Of a stretch of 64,000 nucleotides of DNA, positions 57,673 through 64,000 are shown piece after piece. Numbering within the stretch: position 1 is the stretch's first letter; each line of letters starts with the position of its first letter. The notes below the pieces were generated by a model. It had not been told where the DNA came from, ran no database searches, and was given only the letters and a program-made list of their open reading frames with translations. Position numbers and translations under genes: made by a program. Origin of the DNA: a virus; the IMG/VR virus record IMGVR_UViG_3300036716_002035, positions 1 through 64,000 of that record; one strand, written 5' to 3'.

Positions 57673-58310
57673 TAGAAATCATATTTAAAATAATCAATGT
57701 CATCCTTAAACCTGTCTGCTACTATATCTATGCATTCTTGATCATAATACTGATCATAAGAACCTCTATCAGATTTATTAAGATGCGGTAGACTTTCTTC
57801 CTTAAGTCCAAGCTTTTTTAATGTTTTAGTGAACTCCACATTTAGAGCATCAAATTTAATTATATGATCAATAATTTTTTCTCCATCGTCATTAATAATG
57901 AATGAAAGTTGAGTATTTAAATGGCCGTCTTTAATCTCTTGCATTCTATACCACGTATCAAAAGCTCTAATTTGATTCATGTCATGATGGTTTCTTGGGG
58001 ATAATTGAACCATTTTTAAAAAATCTTTAAAAGAAACTTGGTCATTTCCCCATGGAGTAGCAATTTGAGTAACCGCCGACCCTTTCTGCCAGCTATATTC
58101 AGAAACCATTCTGTCCCAAGGATTCCTGACTATGGTAAAACTAAAATAAGAGTTCCAAGTTTCATCTCCAACAAACTTCATTATTTGATTAGAGGTGCAA
58201 TGCCACTTAGTGTCATCCACCATGGACCTCTCCAAAAAAAACTTATCAACACTGTGGCCGCCCGTTTTGGGTATATGTATAAAAATAAATTTATGCTTGT
58301 GATTAGTCAT
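57672..58310 (-). CDS. Sulfotransferase family protein
   Basis: 212 aa. Starts MTNHKHKFIFIHIPKTGGHS (PAPS loop) and has FSFTIVRNPWDRMVSEYSW. Tandem paralog of 58322-58873, with which it shares the first ~20 residues nearly identically. Confidence 0.85.
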   Translation of the reverse strand: MTNHKHKFIFIHIPKTGGHSVDKFFLERSMVDDTKWHCTSNQIMKFVGDETWNSYFSFTIVRNPWDRMVSEYSWQKGSAVTQIATPWGNDQVSFKDFLKMVQLSPRNHHDMNQIRAFDTWYRMQEIKDGHLNTQLSFIINDDGEKIIDHIIKFDALNVEFTKTLKKLGLKEESLPHLNKSDRGSYDQYYDQECIDIVADRFKDDIDYFKYDF

Positions 58311-58321
58311 AGACGAGGTTT

Positions 58322-58873
58322 TTATTCTCCAAATCTATACCCAAAGCTTTTAATGTCTTTTGCGTACTTTTTTGCCACAATGTTGCGGGTTTCATCGTCG
58401 TAGTATTCGCTATAATGCCTGTGCTTTGATTTGTTTTTGTGAGGAAGTTCTTGTCGGGGAATTCCAATTTTGTCGCAGACAGTGTTGAAGCCTTCTTGTA
58501 GGTTTTCAGTCTTGCCTATGAAATCATATTCTTTTTTATCAACTATCCATGCTTGGCAATCAAGGGGATCTTTGTTTTTCCAACCAGCACCTTTCCAGTG
58601 CGTTAAAAAACCATTTTTACACCAATCCTTAAACGTTGCACCTCTATAATCCTTACCATTCCAATGGTAATAATACCAGGACACCATACGGTCCCAAGGG
58701 TTTCTGACAAATGTATATTTGTAATAATTGTTTAGATCTATGTGGGGGTTGCATTTTTTATAAAGTTCCATGGTGTCATGCCTGGAGCTCTTCCAATTAA
58801 ATACTGACTCGATACTAAGTCCTCCACACTTTGGTATGTGTATAAAAATAAATTTATGTTTATGATTAATCAT
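58322..58873 (-). CDS. Sulfotransferase family protein
   Basis: 183 aa from the ATG at 58873 (ATGA overlap with the upstream stop). Starts MINHKHKFIFIHIPKCGGLS, then YKYTFVRNPWDRMVSWYYYH. A tandem duplicate of the next gene downstream. Confidence 0.86.
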   Translation of the reverse strand: MINHKHKFIFIHIPKCGGLSIESVFNWKSSRHDTMELYKKCNPHIDLNNYYKYTFVRNPWDRMVSWYYYHWNGKDYRGATFKDWCKNGFLTHWKGAGWKNKDPLDCQAWIVDKKEYDFIGKTENLQEGFNTVCDKIGIPRQELPHKNKSKHRHYSEYYDDETRNIVAKKYAKDIKSFGYRFGE

Positions 58874-59220
58874 TCTTTCCACCTCAATGTTATAATTAAT
58901 GTATCTTCTAAAAACTCAAACTCATGAGGCTCATTAGGTTCAAATAAAACGTAATCACCCTCTTCTCTTAGATACACATTGTCCGTGCCGTTATGAAATG
59001 CTATGCGGATTTCTCCATATATTAGAATTGGAAGAGTCTTAGTGTTAGGGTCGGGTGCGGATTTAGGTGGTCGAGCCTCACCCTTTTTGCCTTTTTGAAA
59101 TTTAAATTCAAAATGCTCCGAGTTGAAATCTGGGTCACCTACAAATGGTCCAATTATCCAATCCTTGTATTGATTGGCGTGGGTCTTAAAGAAATTACCA
59201 TTTCTAACTTTTAGATTCAT
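58870..59220 (-). CDS. Cupin-like protein
   Basis: 116 aa from the ATG at 59220. Short beta-barrel pattern: ILIYGEIRIAFHNGTDNVYL, then EEGDYVLFEPNEPHEFEF with an E-P-H element. Cupins in sugar clusters can be epimerases or isomerases; this one cannot be assigned a reaction. Confidence 0.6.
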   Translation of the reverse strand: MNLKVRNGNFFKTHANQYKDWIIGPFVGDPDFNSEHFEFKFQKGKKGEARPPKSAPDPNTKTLPILIYGEIRIAFHNGTDNVYLREEGDYVLFEPNEPHEFEFLEDTLIITLRWKE

Positions 59221-60052
59221 CTCTATTTGATACGGCTGAAGGTTCAGAAAGCCAATCATGATCTTCTCTAACTCTTAAATTTGTAGTCCAAGCAGACATT
59301 AACATATCTGTAGGTAATGATAAGTCGTGCATTTGATATATCAAAGAATTGATATCTTTAGGAAAGCAAGTTCCGCCAAAACCTCTACTTCCGTCTGGAC
59401 CAGGAACCTTAAAGTGGGATTTGCCAATTCGAGCGTCTGAAATAATCGCGGCCGAAACCGATTCCCAGGAGCCCCCCATTTTGCAAACTAAATCATACAT
59501 CTCATTAAAAAAACTAACTTTTGTGGCTAAAAAACAATTAGCAATGTATTTTGTCATCTCAGACTCATCGCTTGACATTAAAAAGCACGGTGCAGAAGGG
59601 AAGCGTGATCTGTAAAGAGAAACAACCTTCTCGGCCGTGGCAAGAGATCCCGTATGGCCTACTACATTTCTGTCGGGGTTTTCAAAATCATTTTGCGCAT
59701 TAATTGCAGTTAAGAACTCAGGGGAATGTACAAATTTTAAACGAGGATATTCCTTTTGTACTCTCAATGTAAAGCCAATGGGTACTGTGGACTTAATAAT
59801 AAAAATAGAATGTGATCCAATTTCGTTTATTTCGTCAATGCAGTTTTCGATAATAGATAAATCGCACTTGCCTACTTCTGCCGATTTCATAGGGGTGGGG
59901 ACGCATATGAATACAAAATCTTGCTTCAGCACTTCTTCTAAGCTATGCTTTGAAAGCTCTGGCTTTTTATCAAAAGATCTTGTGAAATATCCTTGGAAGC
60001 CATTTTCGACCGCCGAACCCACAAAGCCGAGACCGATTACGCCAATACTCAT
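59204..60052 (-). CDS. UDP-glucose/GDP-mannose dehydrogenase-like, short form
   Basis: 282 aa. NAD-binding IGVIGLGFVGSAVENGF, FICVPTPMKS, IIKSTVPIGFT and FVHSPEFLTAIN, and the catalytic GFGGTCFPKDINSL. The usual C-terminal UDP-sugar-binding domain (~100-150 residues) is missing, as the protein ends about 50 residues after the Cys. It may work as a reduced enzyme or a sugar oxidoreductase of changed specificity. Confidence 0.8.
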   Translation of the reverse strand: MSIGVIGLGFVGSAVENGFQGYFTRSFDKKPELSKHSLEEVLKQDFVFICVPTPMKSAEVGKCDLSIIENCIDEINEIGSHSIFIIKSTVPIGFTLRVQKEYPRLKFVHSPEFLTAINAQNDFENPDRNVVGHTGSLATAEKVVSLYRSRFPSAPCFLMSSDESEMTKYIANCFLATKVSFFNEMYDLVCKMGGSWESVSAAIISDARIGKSHFKVPGPDGSRGFGGTCFPKDINSLIYQMHDLSLPTDMLMSAWTTNLRVREDHDWLSEPSAVSNRDESKS

Positions 60053-60960
60053 CTGGGTTTATTTTGATTTATCCAATCTTCAAATTTAATCTTAGGCTCC
60101 CAAGATAACATTTCTCTTAGCTTGCTATTGTCTGCAAGAGTTATGCGAGCTTCTCCTTCGCGGGCAGGTATATTAACTGAATCTCCACCTATAATTTTTA
60201 CGAGTTCATTAATAGAGTGATTTGTTCCAGTTCCTACGTTAAAAAGTTCTCCTACTACAGACTTATCTTCGCTAAGCGCAGCAAGAATATTCGCATTTAC
60301 TATATCAGAAACATGGGTATAATCTCTCCTTTGCTCGCCATCCCCAACAATAGTCATTGGCTTGCCAGCTTTCTTTTGTTTAAAAAAATAACCAACTACT
60401 GGAGCATATTGGCCTTTGGTAGGGCTGCGATCTCCGTAGACATTAAAATATCTAAAGCAAACAGTCTCTAAACCAAAAAGCTTTGTATACATCCTGCATA
60501 CCTCTTCGCCTCCAACTTTGCCGACCGAATAAGGATTGAGGCAGTCCGTGGGCATTGTCTCTTTTAGGGGAGGCTCATTTTTTAAACCATACGCCGCCGA
60601 AGTAGAAGAATACATAACTCTTTTTACTCCCATTTCTCTAGCAGCCTGTAAAACATTTGCCGTACCAACTACATTAACCTCTATCGCATATCTAGGGTCA
60701 ATAATAGAAGGTTGAATGCGAGACTCCGCCGCAAAATGCAAAACATAATCAACCCCTTCCATGAGAGGCTCAAGGCGGTCGTAGTCGATAATATTGACTT
60801 TGTGATTCTCGGCCTCATCCCTCCAAAAGAAATTGTCATTCTCCGCCGCGCACTCATTATCAACCACAACTACATCGTGGCCCATATCTAATAATGTATC
60901 AACCGCATGGCTTCCAATGAAGCCTGCACCGCCAGTAACTAAAAATTTTTTCTTTGCCAT
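60049..60960 (-). CDS. NAD-dependent sugar-nucleotide epimerase/dehydratase
   Basis: 303 aa, extended SDR. FLVTGGAGFIGSHAVDTLLD, catalytic YSSTSAAYGLK and YSVGKVGGEE (YxxxK), FRYFNVYGDRS, RRDYTHVSD. Closest to GalE/UDP-glucuronate 4-epimerase type. Reaction not certain. Overlaps the dehydrogenase by 4 bp, suggesting successive steps. Confidence 0.85.
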   Translation of the reverse strand: MAKKKFLVTGGAGFIGSHAVDTLLDMGHDVVVVDNECAAENDNFFWRDEAENHKVNIIDYDRLEPLMEGVDYVLHFAAESRIQPSIIDPRYAIEVNVVGTANVLQAAREMGVKRVMYSSTSAAYGLKNEPPLKETMPTDCLNPYSVGKVGGEEVCRMYTKLFGLETVCFRYFNVYGDRSPTKGQYAPVVGYFFKQKKAGKPMTIVGDGEQRRDYTHVSDIVNANILAALSEDKSVVGELFNVGTGTNHSINELVKIIGGDSVNIPAREGEARITLADNSKLREMLSWEPKIKFEDWINQNKPR

Positions 60961-60984
60961 GTATTTTTATACACAGCAAATAGG

Positions 60985-62073
60985 TTAAGGTACTATTTGT
61001 TTATTCAGTAACATGTAATCATTGTCATACATCTTTTTGACCAATTGGTTGAAGTTGGAAGACCTTCTCCAGCCCAGTTCTTTTTCTGCCAGAGATGGAT
61101 CTCCCAAAAGTTTATGAACTTCTGCTGGTCTATAAAACTCTGGATTTATTCCGACTATTAAAGGTCGCGGAACTTCCTCGCCGTTAATGCTTAGAGCATA
61201 ATACTTCTCGTCCTGGCCTGAACCCTCCCTTATGAATTCTATTTGTGCAACAAAAAGGCATCTCTCTACAAACTCTCTAACCGAATGCATTTCGCCACTC
61301 GCAAGAACATAATTCTTGGGCTTGACTGCATTAAGCATCGCCCATACTCCCGACATAAAATCTTCTGCATCACTCCAATCCCTTAAGGCATCTAAATTGC
61401 CCAATTCTAAAACGGGAAAAGGGTGGCGCGCGGCAGAAGGCCTGCGAAAGGAATTCTCAATACATAATTTTATTTGAGCAACGCCATGAGAGATTTTTCT
61501 GGTTACGAAATCTAAGCCTCTCCTTGTCCCTTCGTGGTTAAATAGCCAACCTTGAATAGCGAAAAGGCCATAACTTTCTCTATAAACCCTAACTAAATGT
61601 CTTGCCCCACACTTCGCAGCCGCATAAGGAGACTGAGGCCTTAAAGGATGCTTCTCGTCTTGAGGAGAATAAGCGACATCCCCAAACTCTTCACTGCTTC
61701 CAGCATTATAAAACCTACACTTGGGAGCAAACCTCCTAATTGATTCTAATATATGCAAAACTGCGTTAGCGTCGGTATCGAACGTCTGTGTCGGGTATTT
61801 CCAACTCCCCGCAACGAAGCTTTGCGCCGCAAAATTAATAAAATAATCGGGTTGAACGCTAATAATTACATCTCTAATACTATGGGCGTCATTTAAATCC
61901 ATGTCGATAATATGAACCCTGGGATTGTTCTTGAGGTGCAATATGTTTTCGTGGTTCTTTACGCTGAGACGACGAATTGTTCCGTAGATTTCGTGGCTTG
62001 TGTTTTCAAGGAGATAGTCAACCATGTGGCTGCCGTCTTGACCTGTTATCCCTGTTACTATAATTTTTTTCAT
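60985..62073 (-). CDS. gmd: GDP-mannose 4,6-dehydratase
   Basis: 362 aa from the ATG at 62073. IIVTGITGQDGSHMVDYLLE, TIRRLSV, VHIIDMDLND, AAQSFVAGSW, AGSSEEFGDV, YAAAKCGA and LFNHEGTRRG match GMD closely. It makes GDP-4-keto-6-deoxymannose, precursor of GDP-fucose, rhamnose and related sugars. No clear GDP-fucose synthase accompanies it here. Starts 4 bp after the RNR stop. Confidence 0.93.
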   Translation of the reverse strand: MKKIIVTGITGQDGSHMVDYLLENTSHEIYGTIRRLSVKNHENILHLKNNPRVHIIDMDLNDAHSIRDVIISVQPDYFINFAAQSFVAGSWKYPTQTFDTDANAVLHILESIRRFAPKCRFYNAGSSEEFGDVAYSPQDEKHPLRPQSPYAAAKCGARHLVRVYRESYGLFAIQGWLFNHEGTRRGLDFVTRKISHGVAQIKLCIENSFRRPSAARHPFPVLELGNLDALRDWSDAEDFMSGVWAMLNAVKPKNYVLASGEMHSVREFVERCLFVAQIEFIREGSGQDEKYYALSINGEEVPRPLIVGINPEFYRPAEVHKLLGDPSLAEKELGWRRSSNFNQLVKKMYDNDYMLLNKQIVP

Positions 62074-62077
62074 TATT

Positions 62078-63094
62078 TTAAAAATCGTCTTCCAATGAAC
62101 CGCTTTGTTGGTACTCTCTAACCCTGCGCTCAAAAAAATTAGTCATTGCTTGGGTGTCAACAACTTCACTTAGCCATGGAAATGGATTTGTATCAGATGG
62201 AAATCTATAGTCCAAGCCGATAGATTCTAGCCTTCTGTTTCCAATATAATGCATGTAATCTACAAACATATCTGCATTCAAACCTAGAATACCTGTAGGA
62301 AGAACATCTTTTGCATATGAAATTTCCAGCTCAACAGTCTTTTTCATGTGCTCGACAAATTCTTGCTGTATTTCTTCCGTCCAAATCTCAGGATTTTGTT
62401 CGGTAATGGTGTTAATTAAATAAATCCCAAACTTAATATGAATACTCTCATCCCTAAGAGTATATTTAATTTGGTCTGAAATTCCTTGAAGCTTATTTTG
62501 TCTACCTAATGCAAGTAGCATTGCAAAGCCAGAGAAGAAAAACGTACCTTCGCACACTACATAATAAGTAAAAAGATTCTTTAAGAACTCTTTCTTCCCG
62601 CCCTCGTTATCTGTAGAAAAATCATTACGAGTAAGGTCAGTAGTGATTTCCATCAAGAAATCATCTTTTGCTTTGATTGATGGGATGGTTTCATACGCAC
62701 GGAAAACTTCATCTATATCTAGACTGAGGCTATCGCAAATATAAACTACAGTAAGGTTGTGCAAGCTCTCTTCAAAAGCTTGGCGCAAAATATATTGGCG
62801 ACATTCTGGATCTGTTACGTATTTAAAAGCAGAAAGCAATAAATTATTTCCAACCAATGATTCGCTTCCAGCAAAAAAACCTAAACATCTTTTAACTAAA
62901 AGCTTTTCATCATCAGAAATTGTTCCGTTTTTCCACTGGTTGATATCTTCCTGCATTGAAATTTCTGTAGGCATCCAATTATTCGCGCACCCTTTCAGAA
63001 ACAGGTCCCATGCGAATTTATGTTTATGAGGGAGTATTCGGTTGACTCCAGCAATATCCTGACTAATTAAATTTCCTGTTTTTTCTTTACTCAT
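62078..63094 (-). CDS. nrdB: Ribonucleotide reductase beta subunit, class I
   Basis: 338 aa from the ATG at 63094. The diiron-type ligands are present: E78 (SESL), E109 and H112 (EESLH), CEGTFFFSG and RDESIH. The residue four after H112, which carries the radical Tyr in class Ia enzymes, is Val116. That points to a tyrosine-less (class Ic-like) cofactor. A large subunit is not in the window. It supplies dNDPs for replication. Confidence 0.9.
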   Translation of the reverse strand: MSKEKTGNLISQDIAGVNRILPHKHKFAWDLFLKGCANNWMPTEISMQEDINQWKNGTISDDEKLLVKRCLGFFAGSESLVGNNLLLSAFKYVTDPECRQYILRQAFEESLHNLTVVYICDSLSLDIDEVFRAYETIPSIKAKDDFLMEITTDLTRNDFSTDNEGGKKEFLKNLFTYYVVCEGTFFFSGFAMLLALGRQNKLQGISDQIKYTLRDESIHIKFGIYLINTITEQNPEIWTEEIQQEFVEHMKKTVELEISYAKDVLPTGILGLNADMFVDYMHYIGNRRLESIGLDYRFPSDTNPFPWLSEVVDTQAMTNFFERRVREYQQSGSLEDDF

Positions 63095-63100
63095 TTCAAT

Positions 63101-63129
63101 AGGATACAAAAAACCCAGGCCTAAGTCAA
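63101..63129 (-). promoter_or_regulatory. Leaderless-type promoter of nrdB and the glycan cluster
   Basis: TTGACT (63124-63129), 17-bp spacer, TATCCT (63101-63106), 6 bases, ATG at 63094. No other clear promoter is seen before 46497, so one transcript may run through the whole cluster. Confidence 0.78.
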
Positions 63130-63566
63130 GAAACTTCTTGCTGCGGATAGGTTATGATAGTGTTCTCGTCAAAAGAAATTAAAGACCCATAAAACGTAAC
63201 TTTTTTCAACGCGGACTGAACTTTTAGAACGCCTTCTGCCTCAAACCCATCTTCTGAAAGAAAAACAAAACAATGAAGTCTCATTAACTTGTTTTGAAGG
63301 GAGGAAAAAATAGAACCTACCTCTACACCCTTTTTTAGATCTATAATAAAAAGAGCGGGGGAATTGAGGGCGTCTATTAAGTCTAAAATTTGGTCTAATG
63401 TATTGGCGTCATTAGTTTTTATATCTCTCTTGGGGCCTTTAGATTTGATACCATCAAGGAGGTGGGGGTTTATAATTGTATAGTCTTTTTTGGAAGCGCC
63501 AAAGAACTCCATAAGCTCTAGGTATTTATTCCAAGCAGTACAATACGCCTGTCTTGATAAACTCAT
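63126..63566 (-). CDS. Hypothetical protein
   Basis: 146 aa, alpha/beta, soluble (starts MSLSRQAYCTAWNKYLELME). Overlaps the ClpP-like gene by 4 bp, so it may be a partner. No family recognised. Confidence 0.6.
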   Translation of the reverse strand: MSLSRQAYCTAWNKYLELMEFFGASKKDYTIINPHLLDGIKSKGPKRDIKTNDANTLDQILDLIDALNSPALFIIDLKKGVEVGSIFSSLQNKLMRLHCFVFLSEDGFEAEGVLKVQSALKKVTFYGSLISFDENTIITYPQQEVS

Positions 63567-64000
63567 AGCTCCCCTTTAATTTCATCAATAAGACCTAAGC
63601 TTAAGGCTTCGTCCGAAGAAATCCACCAGTCCTTCCTGTCCCAATTTCTCTTGATTTTTGTTCTAGTAAGGTCTGACCTTTTCTCAAAGATGTCAAGGAT
63701 TCTATCTTCGATTCTTTTGATCCATGCCACTTCATCTTCAATTTCAAATGTTTTTCCAATAGCTCCAAAAGCCGCGCGATGAATCATCATCCAGGCCTGA
63801 TGCCCCATCCATCGATCGTCTCCCGCCTGAAGAAGTACGCCAGCCATTGACGCAGCCATCCCTAAAGAACCCGTGGTGACTTTGTGCCCGCGCGCCCGCA
63901 GCTCTTGGATAAAATCAAAAAGAATAAAGCCATCAACAATGCTTCCACCTCCTGAAGAAAAAACTATTTCAATATTACAATTAGGATGTCTTCGTGACCA
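63563..64000 (-). CDS. clpP: ClpP-like serine protease (partial, runs off right edge)
   Basis: The last 145 residues are visible. VFSSGGGSIVDGFILFD matches the oxyanion region, TTGSLGMAASMAGVLLQAG carries the nucleophile Ser, and WMMIHRAAFGAIG the His. The C-terminal ISSDEALSLGLIDEI matches the ClpP tail. It forms a barrel protease that would work with the ClpA/C-like unfoldase at 33692-36136. The N-terminus lies beyond 64000. Phage ClpP relatives can also serve in capsid maturation. Confidence 0.88.
   Translation of the reverse strand, partial: WSRRHPNCNIEIVFSSGGGSIVDGFILFDFIQELRARGHKVTTGSLGMAASMAGVLLQAGDDRWMGHQAWMMIHRAAFGAIGKTFEIEDEVAWIKRIEDRILDIFEKRSDLTRTKIKRNWDRKDWWISSDEALSLGLIDEIKGEL

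Noticed and set aside
1-64000. CRISPR array or prophage attachment sites
   Set aside because: No regularly spaced repeats and no integrase were seen.
1-64000. Further tRNA genes
   Set aside because: No other T-arm with a matching acceptor and anticodon stem was found; the GGTTCAAATCC string near 47921 lies inside a coding region with no cloverleaf.

Overview
The window looks like part of the genome of a large, lytic-type tailed bacteriophage with low GC content and a Gram-negative host. The evidence is an rIIA/rIIB pair, dNMP kinase, dUTPase, one CCA-encoding tRNA-Arg(UCU), a full phage replication set, very tight gene packing with ATGA/TAATG overlaps, many tiny ORFs, and no ribosomal or housekeeping genes. 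No terminase, capsid, portal or tail gene was recognised. Gram-negative is inferred from an exported outer-membrane-type beta-barrel and a possible spanin-like pair. Nearly all genes lie on the minus strand, so transcription runs right to left. Only four short plus-strand genes are credible.

Layout from left to right. 1-3.1 kb: membrane and lipoprotein-like genes and an ATP-dependent DNA ligase. 3.1-7.1 kb: rIIB and rIIA. 7-15.3 kb: many small unknown genes, an ECF-like sigma factor, an HhH-GPD glycosylase-like protein, the tRNA and a minimal kinase-like protein. 15.3-19.9 kb: a RuvB-like ATPase, a second sigma-like factor and a double-HTH protein. 19.9-25 kb: inorganic pyrophosphatase, dNMP kinase, dUTPase, a nuclease-like protein and a run of micro-membrane proteins. 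25-31.5 kb: beta-barrel, a glycosyltransferase, a sulfotransferase, GMP reductase and a nucleoside deoxyribosyltransferase-like enzyme. 31.5-32.6 kb: a plus-strand island. 32.6-46.5 kb: HNH nuclease, Holliday-resolvase-like protein, ClpA/ClpC-like ATPase, a DNA polymerase III alpha split into separate polymerase and PHP polypeptides with a separate proofreading exonuclease, RecB-like nuclease, primase, DnaB helicase, VSR-like nuclease and RecA. 46.5-62 kb: about 18 glycan genes (UDP-galactopyranose mutase, many glycosyltransferases, a GT10 fucosyltransferase, four sulfotransferases, GDP-mannose dehydratase, sugar-nucleotide dehydrogenase and epimerase). 62-64 kb: ribonucleotide reductase beta subunit and a ClpP-like protease running off the right edge.

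The genes form four working sets: a nearly self-sufficient replisome with recombination enzymes; a nucleotide-supply set; a Clp protease machine; and a large programme for making and attaching sulfated or fucosylated sugars to an unknown target. Two sigma-like factors and several HTH proteins suggest staged expression.

The most distinctive feature is a promoter architecture read directly from the DNA. Fourteen minus-strand genes are preceded by TTGAC(A/T/G), a 16-17 bp spacer and a -10-like hexamer that ends only 5-9 bases before the ATG, which predicts leaderless mRNAs. Other genes carry the same promoter with a conventional leader. About twenty genes under 60 codons were recovered by reading the gaps between longer ORFs.
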